Positions 46,331 to 55,405 of a DNA stretch of 64,000 nucleotides are shown here, piece after piece. The notes beneath the pieces are model-generated. The model was not told the origin of the DNA and searched no databases. It was given only the letters and a program-made list of their open reading frames with translations. The stretch is from Candidatus Zixiibacteriota bacterium (GTDB lineage: Bacteria > Zixibacteria > MSB-5A5 > GN15 > FEB-12), in NCBI GenBank assembly GCA_024278935.1, contig JAJRSF010000048.1:124001-188000 (forward strand), given 5' to 3'. Position 1 is the stretch's first letter; every line of letters starts with the position of its first letter. The position numbers and the translations under genes are program-made.

Positions 46331-49092
46331 ATGTTTTCAAAAAAAATAATAACTCACATTCTGTACTTTATAGTAGCACTGAGTTTCACGGCACAATTTG
46401 CGTTTGCTGTAGCACCATCAAAAGATGTTATCACCAAATTGAAACAAGATGGTGTCTATGATGAAAAGATGGCTCTCCTCAAAGATTTCCATAAACGAGG
46501 TGGATGTTCCCCTGTTGAAAATATCTTCAAAAAAGGAAAAAACTCACTCGCAGCAGGTAATGAAGCTGTTGTTGATACAGTCAATGTAGTTGTTCTGTTA
46601 GTCCAATTTTCTGACAATCTCGCAAGTGGAGATGAACAATTTGGTACTATTGCCGATTTTGATTCTATCCTGTTCTCTCAATCATCGGATATCATAAATA
46701 ACCCATCCGGTTCAATGACTGACTTCTATTTAGAAAATTCCTACGGTAACTTTTATATCAAAGGTGATATTACGGTTGGTACATGATGCCGGAATCTTAT
46801 GCATACTATACTAATAATGAGAGTGGACTTGGAGCTTATCCAACTAATTCTCAGAGATTGACTGATGATGCTATTCAAATTGCTGATGCGGATGTTGATT
46901 TTTCATTATATGATTTTAATAATGACGGTGACTGCGATGGTGTGATTCTTATTCACGCTGGTGCCGGCTTTGAAACTTCTGGCTTAACAACTGATATTTG
47001 GTCGCATAAATGGTCAATTCGTTCACCTCGATCTTTAGATGGTGTTTGGGTCGATAATTACAACATGAATCCTGAAGAGTATATTACAGGTGGTGGTACT
47101 ACACTTTCACCAATCGGTGTTTTCTGTCATGAGTATGGACATTTCTTAGGACTCCCTGATTTATATGATACTTCAGATACAACGAATACTTCTTCAGGTC
47201 TTGGAGAATGGTCGCTAATGGCATCCGGTAATTATAATGGCCCTGGTGATAACTCAAGATACCCTGCCCATTTTGATCCGTGGTGCAAATCACAAATCGG
47301 TTTTATAAATCTCATAGATGTCACCGATAATCTATACAACGTAGAAATCCCGCAGATAGAAACAAATCCAACGGCATACAGACTACGCAATGCTATTACC
47401 GGTCCAAGTGAATATTTTATCGTTGAAAACAGACAAAAAGTCGGCTTTGATGCATACTTGCCATCCGAAGGACTTCTGATTTATCACATCGATGAAACCC
47501 GTGCTGATAATACTGACTTTTTTAGATACAAAGTTGCCTTGGAACAAGCTGACAATTTAAACCAGTTAGCATTTCACGGTAGTGGTGGTGACACTGGTGA
47601 TCCATTCCCGGGTTTAACTGACAATAGAGAATTCCAACAATACACTGCTCCAAACTCATACCTCTACAGTGGCACTGCTTCTCAAATTGGTGTATGGAAT
47701 ATCTCAAACTCTGATTCTATTATGACTGCCGATCTTGATGTTGCCTATTCAAGACCTTGGATCGAATCTGTCGGACTATCACCATTTGTTATGGCAGATG
47801 CTGACTCTGATGGTATTTTAGAACCGGGCGAAACAGTACAATTCTTTTTCTCAATAAGTAATCAGATGAGAATAACTGAAAACGTACATGCTACATTATC
47901 AAGCGATAACCCCAGTTTACAATTTACTCAAAATAATATTACAGTTCCCGGTTTGTTTTATTCTGCAACTCTGCAAAACCCTTCCGCACCAATTGAATTC
48001 ATAATACCGGACACAGTTAGTCCACGTATTGATTCATTCTTCTTGACAATCACAACCGACTCTCTTGATGCATTTTCAAATCCAATAACTGGCTCAGTAA
48101 CACATATAAAAACTTTTGGATTCGAATTCACTATCGGTCAACCAAATATCTTAATCGTTGATGCCGATAGGGGAGACACACTCCAAGCAGGAGTCGAAAA
48201 TTCTCTCTATAATAAAAGAGTTCCTACAGACACTTGGGATAGAAACAACGATGGTACTCCAAACATCGGTGACATTGCTCCATATGATATAATTCTTTGG
48301 AATACCGGAACTAATACGGTCTCCGGTGCTATCAATGCTGCCGATATCGCGGTCATGAAACAAATTATGGATGCTGGCAAAAATCTTATGCTATCAACAG
48401 TAGGTGGTGTTGATGACATCATAGGTATAGACTCTACATTGATGACAGACTATTTCCATATTCGGAAAGATGCTACTGTCATGTATCCTGAATACCTCGG
48501 AACTCCGGGGAGTGCCTTGGGAAACAATATGAAATTCCTTCCGGGTTCATCATTCTTTACACCTGTCGTGACCCTCATACCAATAGGAGCAGGAGCTCCC
48601 GAATTTTCATCAGGCGGACAGATTGTCGGCGTATCATATAGTGGTTCATACAAGTCTTTATTCATAACATTTGGGGCCGATTCAGTTGATAATAATATAC
48701 CCGGTTATAATACGCAGTCAGACTATTTTGATAGAGTCGTCGATTTCTTCGGAGGTATCGCAACTGACATTTACGACGGCAACCCATATGCTCGCATTCC
48801 AAATTCATTTGACCTCTCGCAGAACTATCCGAACCCGTTTAACCCGACTACTACTATCAGATATACAATCCGACCTACCGATGAAATCGGTGCTGTGACT
48901 CGTCTTGATGTTTTCAATATGATGGGACAAAAAGTTATCACTCTTGTCGATGAAGCCCAAATCCCGGGTAATTATGAAGTTCAGTGGGATGGGGTCAACT
49001 CAAATCACCAAGAAGTATCCTCGGGGATGTATTTCTACCGTCTAACCCGTGGTTCTGAATATAGCAGTAAAAAAATGACTCTTCTGAAATAA
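46331..49092 (+). CDS. Secreted M6-family metalloprotease with C-terminal sorting domain (one-base frameshift near 46770)
   Basis: Segments 46331-46786 and 46783-49092 join into about 920 residues when one T is restored in ATTA at 46769-46772. The natural frame reads YGWYMMPESYAYYTN. The N-terminus is a signal peptide. The M6 (immune inhibitor A-like) domain has the zinc motif CHEYGHFLGLPDLYD and the downstream LGEWSLMASGNYNG. A beta-rich middle region and an Ig-like domain precede the sorting-type domain (SQNYPNPFNPTTTI to KMTLLK). It lies 78 bases after the subtilisin gene without its own clear promoter, so it probably shares the sigma54 promoter. Confidence 0.85.
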
Positions 49093-49116
49093 ATATAAAG
49101 TCCAACTATTTATTTC

Positions 49117-49146
49117 AATAGCCGCTCTTTTCAGAGCGGCTATTTC
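49117..49146 (+). terminator. Rho-independent terminator
   Basis: ATAGCCGCTCT (49118-49128) / AGAGCGGCTAT (49133-49143), a perfect 11-bp stem with a TTTC loop and a short T-tract. It ends the protease transcript. Confidence 0.85.
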
Positions 49147-49204
49147 TATATACAGCAATAAGTTAAATTAAAACAAGAAAAGTTGAGATTGTGCTATTTT
49201 TCAC

Positions 49205-49232
49205 TTGACAATTTGCTGATATATAGTATAAT
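49205..49232 (+). promoter_or_regulatory. Strong sigma70 promoter of the fur-feo operon
   Basis: Consensus TTGACA (49205-49210) and consensus TATAAT (49227-49232) are separated by 16 bases. The start is about 49239, giving a leader of about 35 bases. This is the best consensus promoter in the window. Confidence 0.75.
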
Positions 49233-49253
49233 TGAAATTGAAAGTCGATTTCA
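49233..49253 (+). promoter_or_regulatory. Candidate Fur-type operator over the transcription start
   Basis: The inverted repeat TGAAAT-N9-ATTTCA begins directly after the -10 box and covers the predicted +1. It is AT-rich and of Fur-box size but not the classic sequence. Autoregulation by the downstream Fur-family product is the simplest reading. Confidence 0.45.
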
Positions 49254-49273
49254 TTTAGAAAGTTGAGAGAAAA

Positions 49274-49717
49274 TTGAAAGAGTTTTTACGTACAAAAGGT
49301 TTTAAAATGACTCCCCAGAGAGAGATGATTTTCCGCTCATTTTTTGAGTTAGGTGAACATGTCTCAGTTGATGAGTTATATGATAAAGTACGTTCTCTTG
49401 ATCATTCTATTGGCTATTCAACTGTCTGGCGTAATCTCAAACTTATCTGCAAAGTTGGCTTAGCCGAAGAGGTTAACCTTGGCGATGGTATCACCAGATA
49501 CGACCGGGTTACCAAAATTCCTCATGGACATCTGTTTTGTCTGACCTGTAAAAAATTAGAAGAATTTCCGGTTGACCAACTTGTTGGAGTTCTTGCAGAA
49601 ACAGCAGGCGAAAGAGATTTTACACCCGAAAGTTTCAAAATTGAAATCAAAGGTATTTGCAAAGACTGTCTGAATAAGTCTGAAGAAGAAATCGAGAGTG
49701 AGGAAGACAATGTCTAA
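49274..49717 (+). CDS. fur: Fur-family metalloregulator
   Basis: A 147-residue Fur-family repressor from TTG 49274 (after GAGAG). Later ATGs would cut into the first helix. The DNA-binding domain includes MTPQREMIFRSFFELGEHVSVDELY with the recognition region SIGYSTVWRNLKLIC. The dimerisation domain has HGHLFCLTCKKLEEF with the CxxC site and IKGICKDCLNKSEEE with the second CxxC. Its place at the head of feoAB argues for ferrous iron sensing, though zinc (Zur) or peroxide (PerR) roles cannot be ruled out by sequence alone. The end overlaps the cytochrome gene by 8 bases. Confidence 0.88.
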   Translation: MKEFLRTKGFKMTPQREMIFRSFFELGEHVSVDELYDKVRSLDHSIGYSTVWRNLKLICKVGLAEEVNLGDGITRYDRVTKIPHGHLFCLTCKKLEEFPVDQLVGVLAETAGERDFTPESFKIEIKGICKDCLNKSEEEIESEEDNV

Positions 49718-49973
49718 TTTGATTCCTTTCCTTATCCTCACAGTTCTTATTTCTATTGCCTGCGGTGAATCTCAAAATCTTAACGCACAGCAAAAACAAG
49801 GCAAAAAAATATACGAATCACTTTGTGACAAATGCCATAGACTGATAGAACCTACCCAACATACTGATTCTGAATGGAAACTGGCTGTGGAACGTTTTGG
49901 TACAAAATTAAAACTACAGCAATCTGATAAAGATGCTGTCGTGCAATACTTAATCGTAGTAAACGAAAAATAA
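49710..49973 (+). CDS. Small mono-haem c-type cytochrome, possibly a lipoprotein
   Basis: An 87-residue protein from ATG 49710 (GAGGAAGACA just upstream). An N-terminal hydrophobic segment with SIACGE may be a lipobox. Then comes one haem motif, CDKCH, near residue 41. The rest (EWKLAVERFGTKLKLQQSDKDAVVQYL) resembles short cytochromes used as domain fragments. Its position between fur and feoA, overlapping fur, ties it to iron uptake. A periplasmic electron carrier that keeps or makes iron ferrous is an attractive but unproven idea. Confidence 0.75.
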   Translation: MSNLIPFLILTVLISIACGESQNLNAQQKQGKKIYESLCDKCHRLIEPTQHTDSEWKLAVERFGTKLKLQQSDKDAVVQYLIVVNEK

Positions 49974-49990
49974 AAATAAAGGCACTACTG

Positions 49991-50221
49991 ATGACACATT
50001 TAAACAAACTGCAACCGGGTCAAAAAGGTAAAGTCGTTGGCTTTACCGATGATAATAAAATATCTCGGAGACTTCTCGAACTCGGGGTTGTTCCCGGTAG
50101 AGATATCGAACATCTGCGTAACGCACCTCTTAATGATCCAATGGAAATTCAGATTGGTCCTTGCTGTTTGTCTTTAAGACATGCAGAAGCTTCGATGGTT
50201 ACAATAGAACTTGATGACTAG
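49991..50221 (+). CDS. feoA: FeoA, ferrous iron transport accessory protein
   Basis: A 76-residue SH3-like protein: LNKLQPGQKGKVVGFTDD, RRLLELGVVPGRDIEHLR and PMEIQIGPCCLSLRHAEA are typical of FeoA. It assists FeoB in the cytoplasm, and lies 11 bases before feoB. Confidence 0.92.
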   Translation: MTHLNKLQPGQKGKVVGFTDDNKISRRLLELGVVPGRDIEHLRNAPLNDPMEIQIGPCCLSLRHAEASMVTIELDD

Positions 50222-50232
50222 AACAAAAATAT

Positions 50233-52647
50233 ATGTCTTCTCAAAATGTTAAGAGTGTGAGTCCGAATATTGTAGCTGTTTGTGGTAATCCGAATTGTGG
50301 GAAGACTACAATATTTAATCATATCACCGGACTGAACCAACATGTCGGCAACTATCCCGGCGTTACTGTTGAACGAATTATCGGTAAGTTCTCTCTCGCA
50401 AAAGATCCCTCCAAAAAATATTCTCTTATTGACATCCCCGGTACATATTCACTGGCAGCATTTACACCCGATGAATATATCGCCGCATCATCGTTGTTCG
50501 GCGAAATCAAAAATGATAGCCCCCCCAATGTTATAATCGCAGTTTTAGATGCCACCGACTTAGAACGATCTTTTTACCTCCTCCTACAAATTCTACAAAC
50601 CAATCTTCCTATCGTAGTCGCTGTTAATATGATTGATATTGCTAAAAAAAGAGGTATCGATGTTGACTGTCAAAAACTTTCAAATCTGTTAGGCGGCATA
50701 CCTGTACTGCCGGTTGTCGGCAACAAAGGGACAGGGGTCCAAGAGGTAAAAGAAAAAGCAGTCGAACTTCTAAACTCTCCAAAACGAATCCCGGAAAAAA
50801 TATATTGTCCTTCAACTGAAGGACTTCTTGATAAATTAAAAGAAAATTTTGGCGATGAAAAACGTTCGCGAGCACATTACGCTCGGATTATATTCGACAC
50901 AGACGGCGAAGCAGAAAAAAGATTTATAAAAGAAGTCGGGGAAGATGCAACCCGGATCCTCAAAGACGGTCGCAAAAAAATTATCGACGAAAATGGTTTC
51001 CTATCCCAAGCAGAAACATCATCGCTGACAAAAAAATCAGAATTCCTCTACGCCGACACCGTAACAAGTGATAAAGAAAAAAAATCAACCAGAACTGAAA
51101 AAATTGATAAGTTTGTACTGCATCCTGTCATAGGTCCAATCCTATTAGTCCTCATGATGTATTTTGTTTTCCAATCAATCTTTAGTTGGGCTGAACCTAT
51201 CATGAATATGATAGACGGCTTTTTCGGAATATTATCAGGCTATGTCGAGGCGTCGATGGTCGAAGGACCGCTCCGTTCTCTCATCACCGATGGTATTATC
51301 GGCGGAGTAGGCTCGGTTCTGATTTTCATACCGCAAATTGTAATTTTGTTTTTATTCATCGCACTCTTAGAAGACTCCGGTTATATGCCGAGAGCCGCAT
51401 TTTTAGTAGACCGAATGTTCAGATGGTGTGGACTCTCGGGTAAATCATTTATCCCGATGCTTTCATCATTTGCTTGTGCCGTTCCCGGTATCATGGCAAC
51501 CCGAACTATCGAAGATAAAAAACTGCGATTCATCACCATTCTCGTTGCACCTCTTATGACCTGTTCGGCAAGACTACCGGTCTACGCAATCATGATCTCA
51601 GCATTCTTACCATATAAGTCGTACTATGGAATTGTCAACTTGCAGGGACTTACCCTTACGATGTTATATCTTCTTGGGATCGTTGTCGCAGTTATTGTCT
51701 CATTTATCTTAAAGAAAACAATTTTGAAAACAGAAGTTGGCACATTCCTGATGGAACTTACATCCTATAAAATCCCAACGTTGAAATCAATTTTTATTCG
51801 AGTCTTTAATCGTGCCAAACATTTTATCATCCGTGCCGGTACTGTCATCATGGCGATTACAATTATAATATGGGCATTAAGTTATTATCCACACGTCGAA
51901 TCTAACTCTGCTGAGCTTCAGGCAAAACAGGAACGTATAGAACAATCTATGGAATTAAATAAAAAATCTACAATCGCTGACATAGATGAATTAGCCAACG
52001 GCTTTGACTTTATCCAAAGAGTCAAAGTAAACAAACTGATGAAAACTATCGACATGTTCACATCTGTTGGAAGTCTTGACACGATGATTATAAAAATTCA
52101 TGGACTCAACCTTGACTATACCGATGTCATCAACAGGTACAGTAAGTTCCAACGATTTAATCTGCATGCCCAACTGAAGATAGACAATTTATCAAACGAA
52201 GCTGCCGGTCATCAAATACGAAATTCTTACCTCGGTAAAATGGGCAAGACTATCGAACCACTTTTTAAACCTCTTGGATGGGATTGGAAAATTACTATGT
52301 CGGTTCTTGCTTCATTCCCTGCTCGCGAAGTTATCATTGCCGTTCTTGGTACAATTTATAATTTAGGCACCGATGTTAACGAAGAGTCATCATCGCTTAT
52401 TGACAAAATGCGTCAAGCGAAGTGGGAAGATGGTGACAAAGTTGGTCAACCGGTTTTCACTGTTGCCGTCGCCATTTCAATCATGGTATTCTTTGCCCTT
52501 TGTTGCCAATGCGGGGCAACGCTTGTCACTATAAAACAAGAGACAGGCACTTGGGCGTATCCGGCCTTTGTCTTTACATACATGACAGTTCTTGCTTATA
52601 TATGTTCGTTCTTAAGTTATCAATTCTTTACAATGGTAGGTTTATAA
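50233..52647 (+). CDS. feoB: FeoB ferrous iron transporter
   Basis: An 804-residue GTPase-linked iron transporter. The G domain has GNPNCGKTTIFNHITG (Cys in place of the usual Ser before GKT), switch region VGNYPGVTVER, DIPGTYSL and the NMID base-recognition motif. Two Gate domains follow, with FIPMLSSFACAVPGIMATRTI near 415 and FPAREVIIAVLGTIYNLG near 695. A long, charged, partly coiled periplasmic or loop segment (about 555-670) is inserted before the last membrane group and makes the protein somewhat longer than E. coli FeoB. Near the end, FALCCQCGATLVTIK is typical. Confidence 0.95.
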   Translation: MSSQNVKSVSPNIVAVCGNPNCGKTTIFNHITGLNQHVGNYPGVTVERIIGKFSLAKDPSKKYSLIDIPGTYSLAAFTPDEYIAASSLFGEIKNDSPPNVIIAVLDATDLERSFYLLLQILQTNLPIVVAVNMIDIAKKRGIDVDCQKLSNLLGGIPVLPVVGNKGTGVQEVKEKAVELLNSPKRIPEKIYCPSTEGLLDKLKENFGDEKRSRAHYARIIFDTDGEAEKRFIKEVGEDATRILKDGRKKIIDENGFLSQAETSSLTKKSEFLYADTVTSDKEKKSTRTEKIDKFVLHPVIGPILLVLMMYFVFQSIFSWAEPIMNMIDGFFGILSGYVEASMVEGPLRSLITDGIIGGVGSVLIFIPQIVILFLFIALLEDSGYMPRAAFLVDRMFRWCGLSGKSFIPMLSSFACAVPGIMATRTIEDKKLRFITILVAPLMTCSARLPVYAIMISAFLPYKSYYGIVNLQGLTLTMLYLLGIVVAVIVSFILKKTILKTEVGTFLMELTSYKIPTLKSIFIRVFNRAKHFIIRAGTVIMAITIIIWALSYYPHVESNSAELQAKQERIEQSMELNKKSTIADIDELANGFDFIQRVKVNKLMKTIDMFTSVGSLDTMIIKIHGLNLDYTDVINRYSKFQRFNLHAQLKIDNLSNEAAGHQIRNSYLGKMGKTIEPLFKPLGWDWKITMSVLASFPAREVIIAVLGTIYNLGTDVNEESSSLIDKMRQAKWEDGDKVGQPVFTVAVAISIMVFFALCCQCGATLVTIKQETGTWAYPAFVFTYMTVLAYICSFLSYQFFTMVGL

Positions 52648-52790
52648 TGTCCCCTGAAACACAAACTGTTATTATCATTATTGTCTGCGTCTTGGCAGTC
52701 TCGTACTTGGTCTACAATTTTTTTAAAAAGCGAAAAGCTAAATCGTCATGTGCAAACTGTCCTGTCATTAAACAGATAAACGAAAAATAA
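52647..52790 (+). CDS. FeoB-associated Cys-rich membrane protein
   Basis: A 47-residue protein whose ATG shares a base with the feoB TAA. One membrane helix (VIIIIVCVLAVSYLVYNFF) is followed by a basic stretch and CANCPVIK. This matches the short FeoB-associated cysteine-rich proteins that replace FeoC in many lineages. A role in iron delivery or regulation of FeoB is presumed for the family. Confidence 0.8.
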   Translation: MSPETQTVIIIIVCVLAVSYLVYNFFKKRKAKSSCANCPVIKQINEK

Positions 52791-52807
52791 ATTTACGCTC
52801 TACATGT

Positions 52808-52843
52808 AAAAAACGGAATTCATAATTGAATTCCGTTTTTTTT
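52808..52843. terminator. Bidirectional terminator
   Basis: CGGAATTC (52814-52821) / GAATTCCG (52828-52835), with flanking A- and T-runs extending the stem. Eight T lie on the right and six A on the left, so it can serve both the feo operon and the convergent gene ending at 52862. Confidence 0.88.
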
Positions 52844-52861
52844 GCTCTATGCTTTTACTTT

Positions 52862-55186
52862 TTATGTCTGGAATAAGTATTGCAGTTTGAAGAAGAACTT
52901 CCGTTGTGTTAAAGTATTATCAAACACTATAGGATCGAAATTATTTCTATTTACAATATCTCTACTTGATTCAAAATAGCTACTTGTTGAGCCAAAGTAG
53001 AACACAGTAAATGGATTTAGTCTATAGGTAATCAAAGGTTCTATATCAAATGATGCGGAAAACGAACTGGAAAGCTCTGCAGCTCCATCTTCATCTAAGT
53101 CACCATTGTACAAGAAATCCGACTCTCTGTATTGAGCAACTACTCTCAGAGATAACTTCTTGTTATATTGATACTGAATCCGAGTTCTGAAAATTGATTG
53201 GCTGAATTGTTCTTCGTTTGTATTTATATCATCACCTTTTACAAACCTAAAAGATGGTTCAATATTTAAATTATCAAACGCTTTTATTTCTAAACCACCA
53301 TTCAATGACATTCTATCACTGAGTACAAATAATCTTCTTGCGATACCATTTCCAAAACTCGCCGAGACATACATACCTAATACAGAATTAAGCTGACTGT
53401 TAACATTGAAATTTATATTTCGCATATCATCATAGCTAACACCATTGTAAACCTCAGAACTATTATCAAGGTTCAGGCTTATACGTGTTTGTGCCAGACG
53501 AAGATTTGTATTTATACCAACATTAAAGTTTTGAATTTTAATAATACCGGTCTGCATATTCCAACGTGAGAACCCTGATGCTTGCGGGGTAATACGTTCA
53601 AACAAACCTTCTGTAGGTAAAAATTGATACTGGGTATAAAAATTTGCCGTCCTATGATTGTTGACCGGATCAAAACCGGTCTCGGTTCTATACTTAGGGT
53701 CAAGCTGATTGTAGCTTGCTTGAGCAAAGTACGAACGAGTCATATAACGCAACCTCGAAATTGTCGCTATACCACCATAAGATTCACCATCAAAATTTAA
53801 AGTAATATCACCGTCATAATTTATTTTGTCAGGACCTAATATAGTACTATCAGTTCCTTCTTGGGTATAGGCATAAATCGTCTGCATATCAAACCGAAGC
53901 GAACGAGTCAAAGCGAGATCAACATCGATAGCAAAAATAGTATTAGAACCTTCTTCACCTTCATAACGACGGTCATTCAGCATGAAACCGATTCGTGAAT
54001 TACGCCCGATAGATTTTAATCCACGTAAAGAATTAACAAAACTTTTACTCGCCTTAAAAGTATAGTCAAATTCTTCAAGTGGAATAATATAAGCCGAGGA
54101 ATCATCATAGGCAGAAATAAGTCCAAACCTAAATTTTCCGGGACGACCGGTCAATTTAGTAACATACTGCGGATTAAAAATTGTTCTCGAATAAAATGAG
54201 TTAAACATTGTCCGAAATATATCAGCACCCTCTTGGAAAAACGGACGTCGGTCAGGGAAGTAAAGCGAGAAGGTTGAGTTTACATCTATCTGGGCTGCGT
54301 CAGCTTCAATTTGTGAGAAATCAGGATTGACAGATGCTTCAAGTGTAACGTCAGATGTTATCGCATATTTTCCGGTAAGTGCAAGTTCACTTTCAAAGCC
54401 TAAATTTTCTAAATTAGTCCCATTAAATTGATGGTCTTGATTTCCTACATAGGCAGGAAGAATCTCAATCCCTTTACCTGGTTTCACAGCACTGATACCA
54501 TTGATAGTACCCCATTGGCAAGGACCGCATTGTTCGTTTCGATCAGTTGCTGCCCATGCATACTGATGGTAACTTTCTCTCGGATGGCTCCGTCTAAAAT
54601 CTATTTTCCAAGACTGCACTTCCTTGTTTGGAAACCGTAAAGAAGAAAATGGAATTGCCATTTCAACTTGATAGCCAAAATCTGTTATCTGTGCCGATGA
54701 TTCCCAAATCAAATCATAGCCGGTATCACTACCGGTTATTGAATTCCATAAATTATCTTTTTGCACACCCAACGGATTTACATATAGCATATAAGCCACC
54801 GAGGCATCACCATAGGTATCAATAAGTACCTCAACTTCATCATTCCCCGAGTACTGATCACGTTGAGTCATCGACGCTCTAATAGAAGCAGGGTCATCAT
54901 AACATTTAAAACTTACATACAGATTATTTTCATCATACGTAATAAATGTTTCTGTCTTGACTGCAGGCGGAATATTTTCACCCGGGTCTCGTTCAATAAA
55001 GTCAGAAATAACAGTGGCATCTTTCCACTCTTCTGCATTAACATCACCGTCGATTTTTATTGTTTGGGAAACTTTTTGTACTGAGAGAGATGGCGTATAG
55101 GCGCTCTCTGGAACATTTGCTAAAACCATGCCTGAAAAAATTAAGCAGGTTACAGAAATGATAAAAAACTGATTACCAATTTTCAC
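52862..55186 (-). CDS. DUF5916-type outer membrane protein with N-terminal CBM9-like domain
   Basis: A 774-residue protein from GTG 55184-55186, preceded by GAGGAG, with a signal peptide. Residues about 35-235 form a family 9 carbohydrate-binding-like domain: KIDGDVNAEEWKDATVISDF, ENNLYVSFKCYDDP, GYQVEMAIPFSSLRFP. Residues about 240-774 are a DUF5916-type beta-barrel, with FSLYFPDRRPFFQEGADIF and YVTKLTGRPGKFRFGLISAY, ending FFFKLQYLFQT. Such proteins are frequent in Bacteroidota and relatives, and the substrate is unknown. The 219-base gap upstream has a hairpin ACCTCTA-AAA-TAGAGGT at about 55253-55269 that could be a leader structure or operator. Confidence 0.85.
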   Translation of the reverse strand: MKIGNQFFIISVTCLIFSGMVLANVPESAYTPSLSVQKVSQTIKIDGDVNAEEWKDATVISDFIERDPGENIPPAVKTETFITYDENNLYVSFKCYDDPASIRASMTQRDQYSGNDEVEVLIDTYGDASVAYMLYVNPLGVQKDNLWNSITGSDTGYDLIWESSAQITDFGYQVEMAIPFSSLRFPNKEVQSWKIDFRRSHPRESYHQYAWAATDRNEQCGPCQWGTINGISAVKPGKGIEILPAYVGNQDHQFNGTNLENLGFESELALTGKYAITSDVTLEASVNPDFSQIEADAAQIDVNSTFSLYFPDRRPFFQEGADIFRTMFNSFYSRTIFNPQYVTKLTGRPGKFRFGLISAYDDSSAYIIPLEEFDYTFKASKSFVNSLRGLKSIGRNSRIGFMLNDRRYEGEEGSNTIFAIDVDLALTRSLRFDMQTIYAYTQEGTDSTILGPDKINYDGDITLNFDGESYGGIATISRLRYMTRSYFAQASYNQLDPKYRTETGFDPVNNHRTANFYTQYQFLPTEGLFERITPQASGFSRWNMQTGIIKIQNFNVGINTNLRLAQTRISLNLDNSSEVYNGVSYDDMRNINFNVNSQLNSVLGMYVSASFGNGIARRLFVLSDRMSLNGGLEIKAFDNLNIEPSFRFVKGDDINTNEEQFSQSIFRTRIQYQYNKKLSLRVVAQYRESDFLYNGDLDEDGAAELSSSFSASFDIEPLITYRLNPFTVFYFGSTSSYFESSRDIVNRNNFDPIVFDNTLTQRKFFFKLQYLFQT

Positions 55187-55370
55187 AATATAACTCCTCT
55201 TTACATACCCTTAAAAAATAGCTGTCGAGAGCAGTTATTTTAAAAATTGGACCTCTAAAATAGAGGTTTCTATCTTGCATATTTAATCATACAAGTAAGT
55301 ATACGAGTAGGTATCAAAAAGTTTCATTTTTGATAAAATAATTCTAAATACGCTATTTGTGCGTAAAAAG

Positions 55371-55399
55371 TTGACTCTGAACCATTTTAAAAGTATACT
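55371..55399 (+). promoter_or_regulatory. sigma70-type promoter with overlapping palindrome, probably leaderless start
   Basis: TTGACT (55371-55376), a 17-base spacer and TATACT (55394-55399) end 6 bases before ATG 55406. The -10 lies inside the perfect 14-base palindrome AAAAGTATACTTTT (55389-55402), which could be a repressor site. No Shine-Dalgarno is present. Confidence 0.55.
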
Positions 55400-55405
55400 T
55401 TTGCT

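Noticed and set aside
55253-55269. Hairpin ACCTCTA-AAA-TAGAGGT as a terminator
   Set aside because: No transcript from either side ends there and the stem is short with only a weak T-tract. A leader structure or operator is more likely, so it is mentioned only in the neighbouring gene entry.
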